Part shown: positions 33,756 to 41,276 of the stretch, one piece after another
How the letters are laid out: every line of letters begins with the position of its first letter
How positions within the stretch are numbered: position 1 is the first letter of the stretch
From: an uncultured Bacilli bacterium
GTDB lineage: Bacteria > Bacillota_I > Bacilli_A > RF39 > UBA660
Assembly (NCBI GenBank): GCA_934088535.1
Contig: CAKOJC010000001.1
Location: 11,345-75,344, forward strand
Direction of reading: 5' to 3'
DNA length: 64,000 nucleotides
The notes under the pieces: model-generated
What the model was told of the DNA's origin: nothing
The model's database searches: none
Seen by the model: only the letters and a program-made list of their open reading frames with translations
Translations under genes and position numbers: made by a program

Positions 33756-34865
33756 TTATTTAATATATGTAAAAATAGTGTTATCTTTATTAAAGTTTAA
33801 TTCATAATTATAGAATACTTTATTATTACCTTTTGTTGGATTATATAAATATAAATTATCTTCATATATATAGTAAATATTATCATTAGATTCGAATATT
33901 ATGTTGGTGATATTATTAGATATTTTTATTTTTATGGATTTATTGTTATTTATTTGTTTATAAAGTATTCCTTCTTTAATAGTATATGTATAATTAGAAT
34001 TATCTTTTTCGTTATATTTTATTTTATCTATTTTATATTCTGTTTTACTACATGTTACCCATTCACCATTTTCATATTTGACAAAGCCTTTTTCATTATT
34101 AGAAAGTATTTCTAGTTTGTTTTTCTTTAGATTTAGTTCATATAATATACTATTTTTATTATCAAATATATATAATTTATTTTTTATGTCTCCGACTATG
34201 TATGAATCAAAGTCGATTTTTTTGTCTAAATCAATGTAATCTATTTTTTGAGTTTCTATGTTAAAAGTTACTAGTTTTGAATATTCATGTTCTTCATCAT
34301 AGTTTGGCATATAAATTGTATTTTTTATCATATATGATATTGAATTATCATATCTATCTTTTTTGAATATATTTATATTCTTGTAAGTGTCTCCATTCAT
34401 TATTATATATCCTTTATAGATCCATAGAGCCATATATTCATTGTTCTTAAGTAAATTATAGTATACAAAGTCTTTGTCTGGTTTTGAGTCTATATTTGTC
34501 TTATTTTGATATTCTTTTATTAATTCATCATCTATTAAATTATAATCAATATATTCTTTTGTTTCTTTATCATAACATAATGGATAAGTTTTAATGTTAT
34601 CTATTTTAGGAATTATACATGAATAGTTTGTAAGTTCTAATTCTTCAATTTTAGATATTTTTGTTTTTGATAATTTTCTTTTTTCATATATATCAAAATT
34701 ATATGTTATGTCTTTTGTTATTTCAAAATAGAATCTTGAATCCTTATATATTGTTTTTACTTCATAGCCATCTACTATATATTCTATTTTATAGTTTGAT
34801 ATGTAGTACTTAGTAAAAATAGCTATTAAGCTTATGATAATTATTAAGAATAAACTTTTTTTCAT
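33756..34865 (-). CDS. Exported protein of unknown function
   Basis: A 369-aa protein with an N-terminal signal anchor (MKKSLFLIIIISLIAIFTKYY). The outer part is made of many short Tyr/Asn-rich strands with recurring turns (YIDLDKKIDFDSYIVGD, NKLYIFDNKNSILYEL), which suggests a beta-propeller or similar repeat. AGGGTGAAG precedes the ATG. It belongs to the surface cluster by position and orientation. No family is recognised. Confidence 0.6.
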   Translation of the reverse strand: MKKSLFLIIIISLIAIFTKYYISNYKIEYIVDGYEVKTIYKDSRFYFEITKDITYNFDIYEKRKLSKTKISKIEELELTNYSCIIPKIDNIKTYPLCYDKETKEYIDYNLIDDELIKEYQNKTNIDSKPDKDFVYYNLLKNNEYMALWIYKGYIIMNGDTYKNINIFKKDRYDNSISYMIKNTIYMPNYDEEHEYSKLVTFNIETQKIDYIDLDKKIDFDSYIVGDIKNKLYIFDNKNSILYELNLKKNKLEILSNNEKGFVKYENGEWVTCSKTEYKIDKIKYNEKDNSNYTYTIKEGILYKQINNNKSIKIKISNNITNIIFESNDNIYYIYEDNLYLYNPTKGNNKVFYNYELNFNKDNTIFTYIK

Positions 34866-34901
34866 CTACTTCACCCTAATAAAATTATACTATATAGTAA
34901 G

Positions 34902-34926
34902 AAAAAAAACTAGTTTCCTAGTTTTT
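34902..34926 (-). terminator. Terminator of the thioredoxin-like gene
   Basis: AAAAACTAG at 34905-34913 pairs with CTAGTTTTT at 34918-34926. A T run follows on the minus strand. Confidence 0.75.
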
Positions 34927-34943
34927 CTTTACTTTTATTAGCC

Positions 34944-35699
34944 TTATAATAATCCAGCGTTTGTTAACATTTCTCTTGTACTTGTTTCATCTTGTTCACC
35001 AGTGTGATCTAATACAAAGTTTCTATCTTTTACTATGAATGTATATGGAACATATCCTTCATAATTTTTAAGATTAATTGAATTAGTTAAAATTGTATAA
35101 TCATCTTCTGATAATTTGTCTGATTCGAAGAAGTATAATTTAATATTTTCTTTATCACATACATCTGTAATAATTGGTTTATAGTTTTTACAGTGAGGAC
35201 AAGTTGAGCTAGCTATTACTGTTACTACTCCAACTCCACTATTTAAATCATTATACCAATTTTTTATTGTATCAGATGCTAATTTTACATCAACTGTTTT
35301 TAATTCAGTACTATCATTATCAACTTTTTCTCCATTGTCACTTAAAATGAATGACATACCTACAAATAACCAAACACATAATGCGGCAAGTCCTGCCTTT
35401 CCTGCTTTTAATGCATCTTGTTTTCTTTTATTTTTCCAAACAAAGTATAGGATAATTCCAACTGGTGGTAATACTATTCCTAAAAGTATCCATAACCATC
35501 CTAAGTCTTTATTTTTCTTAATTGGCTTAACCACTTCTTTAACTGCTACTGAAACTTTTTCTTCTTTTGACTCTTTTACTACTTTAGTTTGTTTGTTGTT
35601 TGCTGTAACATTTTTTTTAGCTTTTGTTGATGTCTTTGCTGGTTTCTTAGCAGTATCATTTATCTTTTTTCCTTTTTTATTGTTTTTAGCTGTTGCCAT
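34944..35699 (-). CDS. Membrane-anchored thioredoxin-like protein
   Basis: A 251-aa protein. The first ~65 residues are Lys/Ala-rich and cytosolic. Two membrane helices follow (~69-87 and ~101-117). The C-terminal thioredoxin-like domain has the active site STCPHCKNYKP (CPHC), placing it outside the membrane if both helices cross. CPHC is the DsbA-type dithiol, suited to making or shuffling disulfides. The next gene upstream codes for a surface protein with 29 cysteines, a natural client (inference). AGGT in ATGGAGGTAAATAT precedes the ATG. Confidence 0.75.
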   Translation of the reverse strand: MATAKNNKKGKKINDTAKKPAKTSTKAKKNVTANNKQTKVVKESKEEKVSVAVKEVVKPIKKNKDLGWLWILLGIVLPPVGIILYFVWKNKRKQDALKAGKAGLAALCVWLFVGMSFILSDNGEKVDNDSTELKTVDVKLASDTIKNWYNDLNSGVGVVTVIASSTCPHCKNYKPIITDVCDKENIKLYFFESDKLSEDDYTILTNSINLKNYEGYVPYTFIVKDRNFVLDHTGEQDETSTREMLTNAGLL

Positions 35700-35745
35700 A
35701 TATTTACCTCCATATTAAGTTTATCTTTTTTTAATAAAAAATACA

Positions 35746-35778
35746 AGAAAAAAGAGAAATATTCTCTAATATTTCTCT
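35746..35778 (-). terminator. Terminator of the Cys-rich repeat protein gene
   Basis: An 11-bp stem AGAGAAATATT (35753-35763) with AATATTTCTCT (35768-35778). A T-rich run follows on the minus strand. Confidence 0.8.
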
Positions 35779-35780
35779 AA

Positions 35781-37415
35781 TTATTCACATTTTTCTTCGC
35801 CTTGTACTGTTCTTGTATCTCCAGTTCTTGTCCATCCTGATAAACTTTCACTTCTACTCCATTTATAAATAGTTTTTTGAGATGTTGTCTTAGTAGCATC
35901 TATCTTAGAAGTTGAGTATTTATTACATTTATCTCCTTCAAGTTTATATCCACTGTCACATTTCTTTGTTGTTGAAGTTTCTGTTATAGTTTTCTTACAA
36001 GTTTTACCATCAAGTTTATATCCTTTTTCATTACATTCATAATGATAAGAACCATTAGTAACAACATAACATCTTAAATTCTTTCCAGATCCAGTTGAGT
36101 AATTTGCTTTTGATGGACACTTATATGAATATCCACCAGATACTTTTTCTAAGTAGTAACATTTTAAGTTTGCACCTGATCCTGAACTTCCATCAGCATC
36201 GGCAGGACATCTATAAGTTGTACTACCAGCTGTTGATGTTTCTTGATAATAATAACATTTTAAGCTTGATCCTGAACCTTCGCTTCCTTCTGCATATGAT
36301 GGACAACTATAAGTTGTTGATCCTGGAGTTGTTGTTGTTTTATCTCTATAACATGTATCAGTATATGTTTTTGTTACATCTCTATAACATGTATCAGTAT
36401 AAGATTTTTTAACATCACTACATGATTGATATGGAACTGATTTATAACATGTATTACATGATGTCTTATATACACCACCTACATATTTAGTTGAACAATT
36501 ACAACTATATGCTTCTTGTTTATATTTTGTTGTACATTGAGTTTCAGTTTTATATTTAGTACAATCATATGATTCTCTTACTGTTTTTGTTTTTTGACAG
36601 CTATAAGCTTCTTTTGTAGTTGATGTACTTCCACTAGTTGTTGATTTTATTGGATCTACATATACTTTTGTTCTAGTTGTAGTACCAGTTGATACTTCTT
36701 TAATTGCATTTATATATACTTTTTCATAAGTATCATCATTTTTAGTTTTAATTACATCTACTTCAGTTTTCTTACCACTATCATATACTTTATCAGCATC
36801 AATTACATCTACTCTAGTTGTTGTATTTGTCTTAGTTGCTGATTTAGAATCTACTATTTTACTTTGAACACAATATTTACCATCTTTCTTATATCCACTT
36901 GGACATTTATAAGTAGTAACATTGCTTAATTTTTTGTATTTATATTCTGTTATTTGTTCAACACTACAAGTTTTACTACATAAAGCATCTTTACAATAAT
37001 TATGACATCCTAATATCTTAATAGTATAATTGCTTTCTTTATTACATACTAGGTTTGTTTTTAATTCATAACCATTGTCAGTTTTTGTAACGCTTACATA
37101 TGAATCATATTGATTACATGAATGACCATCTTCATCAACGAAAGGTAATATCAATCTTCTATCAAACATATCTGCAAGTGAAATTTTATTTGATTCTCCT
37201 ATTTCTTTAGGTAACTTGTCATCTGTAAAATAACTTTCTCCTGCTTCTTGCATATATTTTATATTTTCTCTAAATACGTTGCTGTAGAACGGAGCCATAT
37301 TTGGAACATTCTTTTTGAATAACCAAGCTAATATGAAGATAAACAATGCTGCGAATATTAATTTTACAACTATGTCAAGTATACTAAATCTAGAACCTCT
37401 TTCATTACTATACAT
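35781..37415 (-). CDS. Cysteine-rich repetitive surface protein with N-terminal anchor
   Basis: A 544-aa protein. A short basic start (MYSNERGSRFSI) and one membrane helix (~13-32) hold a large outer part. By my count it has 29 Cys. Repeats are evident: two copies of TYTDTCYRD-like units (~340-360), then three units of the type (Y/R)C P S/A ... G S G ... L(K/R)CY (~370-460), followed by EGF-like spacing (CDSGYKLEGDKC). The middle is Thr/Ser/Lys-rich with pairs such as KVYVDP/KVYINA. The N-terminus looks like a pseudopilin but lacks the GFxxxE site. No family is recognised. It lies between the thioredoxin-like gene and the 476-aa anchored protein. Confidence 0.65.
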   Translation of the reverse strand: MYSNERGSRFSILDIVVKLIFAALFIFILAWLFKKNVPNMAPFYSNVFRENIKYMQEAGESYFTDDKLPKEIGESNKISLADMFDRRLILPFVDEDGHSCNQYDSYVSVTKTDNGYELKTNLVCNKESNYTIKILGCHNYCKDALCSKTCSVEQITEYKYKKLSNVTTYKCPSGYKKDGKYCVQSKIVDSKSATKTNTTTRVDVIDADKVYDSGKKTEVDVIKTKNDDTYEKVYINAIKEVSTGTTTRTKVYVDPIKSTTSGSTSTTKEAYSCQKTKTVRESYDCTKYKTETQCTTKYKQEAYSCNCSTKYVGGVYKTSCNTCYKSVPYQSCSDVKKSYTDTCYRDVTKTYTDTCYRDKTTTTPGSTTYSCPSYAEGSEGSGSSLKCYYYQETSTAGSTTYRCPADADGSSGSGANLKCYYLEKVSGGYSYKCPSKANYSTGSGKNLRCYVVTNGSYHYECNEKGYKLDGKTCKKTITETSTTKKCDSGYKLEGDKCNKYSTSKIDATKTTSQKTIYKWSRSESLSGWTRTGDTRTVQGEEKCE

Positions 37416-37434
37416 AATTCATTTCCCCCTTTAA

Positions 37435-38865
37435 TTATTTTAATGTCATTTGTTTAAGTTCTTTATATTTAAATTCTAGTTCATCTCTTAAGTCTTGATC
37501 AAAAGCTATTGAATCTGGTTCTTTATCAACTTCGATTCCTGCTGCTTTTGCAATAACTGTATCATATTCACCACTAGTTACTCCAACGAAGATTTCATTT
37601 ACAGTTAATTTTTTCATTGTTTTTGAGTAATAATCTACACAAGCATCTATACATACTGGTTGCATTGCATTTAAGTTATATTCAAATACATATGGTCCAT
37701 ATTTTGCAACTGAAGCATTTAATGCTAATGCTCTTTGTGCAGCAGGTAAATCAAATGGACTCTTATAATCACTCATCTTACCATCTGTTTCATAGTTCAT
37801 ACCTTGAAGTGACCATTCATACCATAATTTCTTTCCTAATGAAGCTATTGCTCTTTGAGCTTTTGCTCCATCACGATTATTTCTAGCTTCTGCTATATTT
37901 TCATAATCTTCATCATATTTCATCATAAAGTTTGATAAGTCGCTACCATCTACTGCAAATAAATGAGTTGGTACATTGTATATCTTATCAAGTGCTGGTG
38001 ATGATGGAAGATCAGCAGTTATTTTTGTTAATGCTTGAATATAATCATCAGTTAAGTTTGCATCGAAGTATTTATTACCATCTGCGTCTAATGGAAGTTC
38101 TCCATTTGCTACTCTAATAATATTAGCAATTTTTTCTGGAGTAATCATTTCTTGTTCAGTTGGTGTTAATTTACTTCTAAATTGTTCAAAATATGTATTG
38201 TATAAGTAATTTGCTCTTGCATTTACTTGTTCATCATTTGTAACATCTTTAAATTGACCATACTTACCAGTTAATTCTTCTTCAGTATCTGTATCAACTA
38301 TTGCTGTGTCAGAATCTTGAGTTTTAGCTGAACATCCTCTAAGGCCATATCCAAGTCCTGCAGCTGCAGCTATTGCTAATACTCCTGCAATTACTTTTGT
38401 TGCTTTTCCGGTTTTTTTCTTTTCATTACTTTCATCAAATTCTTCAGTTTCTTCTTCTGATGTTTTTTCTGGAATTACTTCTTCTACTTCTTCTTTCTTT
38501 TCTTCAACAGTTTTTATAACTCCGTACTTTTTAATTAGAGAATCTTCATATTTATTGAAAATTGCTAATGATTTCATAAATTTTTCTGAAGCTTCTTTTT
38601 CTTCCTCTGAACCTTCTTTTGCAGCTAATGAAGTTTTATATAAGCTTTCTAATTCTGCATCTAATTCTTTATATGATTTTAAATCTTTATCAGCAGCCAT
38701 ATATTTTTTGTATGCTTCTTGAGCCTCCATTGCTTTAGCATTTTGTGCTTCAATGTTATTTGGTTCCATTTTTTTAATTAGTTCATATTCACTAACTAAA
38801 TCATTTGATCTTTTTGCATTCTCATATCTAGCTGTTTCCATTGCCTTTACTAAATTTTTCTTCAT
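37435..38865 (-). CDS. Single-pass membrane protein with cytosolic coiled coil and large outer domain
   Basis: A 476-aa protein. Residues ~1-125 are charged and helical (coiled coil), followed by an acidic Glu-rich stretch (~124-148), one membrane helix (~155-173, ending GYGLRGCS) and an outer domain of about 290 residues with more normal composition. The outer domain includes SNFMMKYDEDYENIAEARNN and several aromatic-rich segments. No family is recognised. GGGGGG in the leader and a consensus promoter (38898-38926) suggest strong expression. It precedes the Cys-rich protein gene by 19 bp, so the two are one operon. Confidence 0.65.
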   Translation of the reverse strand: MKKNLVKAMETARYENAKRSNDLVSEYELIKKMEPNNIEAQNAKAMEAQEAYKKYMAADKDLKSYKELDAELESLYKTSLAAKEGSEEEKEASEKFMKSLAIFNKYEDSLIKKYGVIKTVEEKKEEVEEVIPEKTSEEETEEFDESNEKKKTGKATKVIAGVLAIAAAAGLGYGLRGCSAKTQDSDTAIVDTDTEEELTGKYGQFKDVTNDEQVNARANYLYNTYFEQFRSKLTPTEQEMITPEKIANIIRVANGELPLDADGNKYFDANLTDDYIQALTKITADLPSSPALDKIYNVPTHLFAVDGSDLSNFMMKYDEDYENIAEARNNRDGAKAQRAIASLGKKLWYEWSLQGMNYETDGKMSDYKSPFDLPAAQRALALNASVAKYGPYVFEYNLNAMQPVCIDACVDYYSKTMKKLTVNEIFVGVTSGEYDTVIAKAAGIEVDKEPDSIAFDQDLRDELEFKYKELKQMTLK

Positions 38866-38897
38866 AAAATTTACCCCCCTTTGTAAATATGCTTTGT

Positions 38898-38926
38898 ATT
38901 ATACCACAAACTTGCACATTTGTCAA
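38898..38926 (-). promoter_or_regulatory. Consensus sigma-A promoter of the surface operon
   Basis: Minus strand TTGACA (38921-38926), 17-base spacer, TATAAT (38898-38903), with TG one base before the -10. Every element matches consensus. Confidence 0.85.
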
Positions 38927-38987
38927 TATTCGACATATTTACCTATCAACTTTTCGCCTCATATTATACTACAAATGCTACTAAAAA

Positions 38988-39419
38988 TCAACTTTTTTTA
39001 ATATTTTTGATCATTTTGGGAATTTTTTTGTTTAATTTTGCTTCAAAAAATGTAAATATTCCTAAAATTCCATATAATATTCCCTTTATTATATTCTTTA
39101 TTATTTTTATTGATGAAATATAAATTGCTGAACTATCTATATAATTCATGTTACTTAGTATTATCTTATTAAGTATATAAGAATTAAAAATTCCTATAAG
39201 AATAATTAAAATTAATTTGCTTAATCTTGCAGTAGAATAATTCCTCTTATAATTATATGTAACAGGAATCAACAAAAATAATATAATAAGATTGATTGAT
39301 AGATAAATTACACCAAATAAAGTAGTATCCACTTTAAAATACTTAATTAATTCTATCAATGACAAGATCATAAAAGATAATGTTATCACATATAATATAA
39401 TCTTCTTTACTTTATACAT
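38988..39419 (-). CDS. Four-helix membrane protein
   Basis: A 143-aa protein with four predicted membrane helices (about 6-26, 34-53, 67-87 and 104-124) and a Lys-rich end. No family is recognised. It lies upstream of the surface operon in the same orientation, but the strong promoter in between shows that it is a separate unit. Confidence 0.55.
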   Translation of the reverse strand: MYKVKKIILYVITLSFMILSLIELIKYFKVDTTLFGVIYLSINLIILFLLIPVTYNYKRNYSTARLSKLILIILIGIFNSYILNKIILSNMNYIDSSAIYISSIKIIKNIIKGILYGILGIFTFFEAKLNKKIPKMIKNIKKS

Positions 39420-39513
39420 TTCTTCACTCCTAATTAAATTATATCATATAGTTTAAAAACCTTGTTATTTTTTTGATTATTATGTTATTATTAATTTAGA
39501 AAGCGAGTTACTT

Positions 39514-41253
39514 ATGAGTTCAGATCCAAGAATATTTAACTTTATTCTATATGGCAATTTTACTAATGAGGCCATAGATCTTTATTTAGAAGACTCTGGA
39601 TGTAGTAAACGTCAAATGTTAAAAGATGTTTATAGAGCTTTGTTAACTAATATAAATTCTTTTAAAAATGATGATTATCATACAACTATTATAAAAAATG
39701 GAATAGATTTATTCTGTCTTCTTTGTGATTCAATTAATTTTAATAGAGAAGAAGTTGATGTTAATAGAAAAAGAATAAAAAAAATAAGGGAACCTATTTT
39801 ATCTATTCTCAAAGATAATAGTAATTCTATATTACTTGATTCAGCTAATCAACTCGATGAAATTGTACTTGATAAAAATATTGATGCTGATGCTTTGGCT
39901 AAACTTATTATTACTTTAATAGATAAAAAAGAAGACGTAGATATAATTAAAAAATTCTTGAATATTAATAAAGAATCTCTTATGACTAAGAATAATGAAC
40001 TATTTGATTATGTGTTTTTTAAATCTATTAAGGCGCTTGAATCTGAAAGTAGAGATATTTACTATTATATTACTCTTCTTAAATTACTTTATTCTTCTAA
40101 AATTGATAAAGATAAATATTTAAGATTCTTACATAATTCTACTAGTAAAAATAATTTATTTAGTTATGAAATATATTTAATTATTAATGGTGTTAAGAGA
40201 GGTCTTACAACTGATGAAATTTTAGAAAAATATGGAATTATTACTAATATACCAAATGAACCTATTCAAAAGGTAAAGGGTCTTTTTAAAGATGAGAATA
40301 TAATTACTATTGATGGAACAAGTACCTTTTTAAGAGATGATGGGTTAAGTATTAAAAAAGATGGTAACAAATATATAGTTGGTATTTATGTTGCCGATGC
40401 TGCTAGAAGTATTCCTAAAAATAGCAATTTAGATTTGAATGCCAGAAATAATTATAAATGTTTATACTGGAAAGGCGCTAGAACAAGAATGTTTCCTAGT
40501 AAGGTTGAAAGTGCTCTTTCACTTAATGAAGGTAAACAAAGAGGAGCAATTACTTTATATGTTGTTTTGAATGATTCTGGTGAAATATTAGACTATTATA
40601 TAGAAAATAATAATATTGTTGTTAGTAAGAATCTTACTTACTTACAAACTGAAAACATATTAGATCATTTAAATACAAATGGATTTGAAAGAAGAATAAA
40701 TGAATTATTTTTGATTGCTCAGGCTCTTGAATGTAAAAATCAAAATAAAGAGGCATACTGGCAAAAAAAGGAAAGAAGTAAAAAATTAGAAAGATATCAA
40801 AAACTTAAGAGTGATGTTATCGTTCGTGAGTTTATGAGTTTATATAATTTTCTTACTTCTAAGATTGCAAAAGATGAAGGAATTCCTTTTTATTATAGAA
40901 TCCAAGATGATGAATATATTTCTGGTATAGTTAAAGATATGGGAATGTACGTTGATGATTATACTAAAAAAATACTTGATAATGTTTATTTAGAAAGTGT
41001 TTATTCAACTATCCCATCTAAACATGCTGGACTTGGTTATCCATATTACGGTCACTCTAGTGATCCTCTTAGAAGATATCCTGATTTTCAAAATCAATAC
41101 TTGCTTCATCAATTTTTATTTAAAGATATGGATTGCAATTTTGATGAGTATGAATTTGAAGAACTTGCTAAGTACTTTAATCAAAGAAGTATTGAATTAT
41201 CATTAATGAAGGGTGAATTTGAAAGAGAGGCAAGACTTATTAAAAAGAAATAA
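39514..41253 (+). CDS. RNB-domain ribonuclease (RNase II/R family) with an altered active site
   Basis: A 579-aa protein. Residues ~1-250 are helical and not recognised. The RNB catalytic domain follows: TIDG (D267), RDDG (D275, D276), IYVADAARSIP, RMFPSKVESALSLNEG, and the late HSSDPLRRYPDFQN. In RNase II numbering D201, D209 and D210 are kept but D207 is Leu (L273). The usual N-terminal cold-shock domains and C-terminal S1 domain are absent. It should bind RNA; full exonuclease activity is uncertain. The gene ends in a hairpin shared with the convergent ATPase gene. Confidence 0.8.
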   Translation: MSSDPRIFNFILYGNFTNEAIDLYLEDSGCSKRQMLKDVYRALLTNINSFKNDDYHTTIIKNGIDLFCLLCDSINFNREEVDVNRKRIKKIREPILSILKDNSNSILLDSANQLDEIVLDKNIDADALAKLIITLIDKKEDVDIIKKFLNINKESLMTKNNELFDYVFFKSIKALESESRDIYYYITLLKLLYSSKIDKDKYLRFLHNSTSKNNLFSYEIYLIINGVKRGLTTDEILEKYGIITNIPNEPIQKVKGLFKDENIITIDGTSTFLRDDGLSIKKDGNKYIVGIYVADAARSIPKNSNLDLNARNNYKCLYWKGARTRMFPSKVESALSLNEGKQRGAITLYVVLNDSGEILDYYIENNNIVVSKNLTYLQTENILDHLNTNGFERRINELFLIAQALECKNQNKEAYWQKKERSKKLERYQKLKSDVIVREFMSLYNFLTSKIAKDEGIPFYYRIQDDEYISGIVKDMGMYVDDYTKKILDNVYLESVYSTIPSKHAGLGYPYYGHSSDPLRRYPDFQNQYLLHQFLFKDMDCNFDEYEFEELAKYFNQRSIELSLMKGEFEREARLIKKK

Positions 41254-41276
41254 CTAGATGTTCCTAGTTATTTTAT
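41249..41276. terminator. Bidirectional terminator containing both stop codons
   Basis: AATAACTAG at 41249-41257 pairs with CTAGTTATT at 41264-41272. The TAA of the + gene (41251-41253) and the TAG of the - gene (41254-41256) adjoin within the left arm. Confidence 0.85.

Noticed and set aside
35335..35718. 127-codon frame opposite the thioredoxin-like gene
   Set aside because: It is the antisense shadow of the Lys/Ala-rich N-terminus of a well-supported gene and has no ribosome-binding site.
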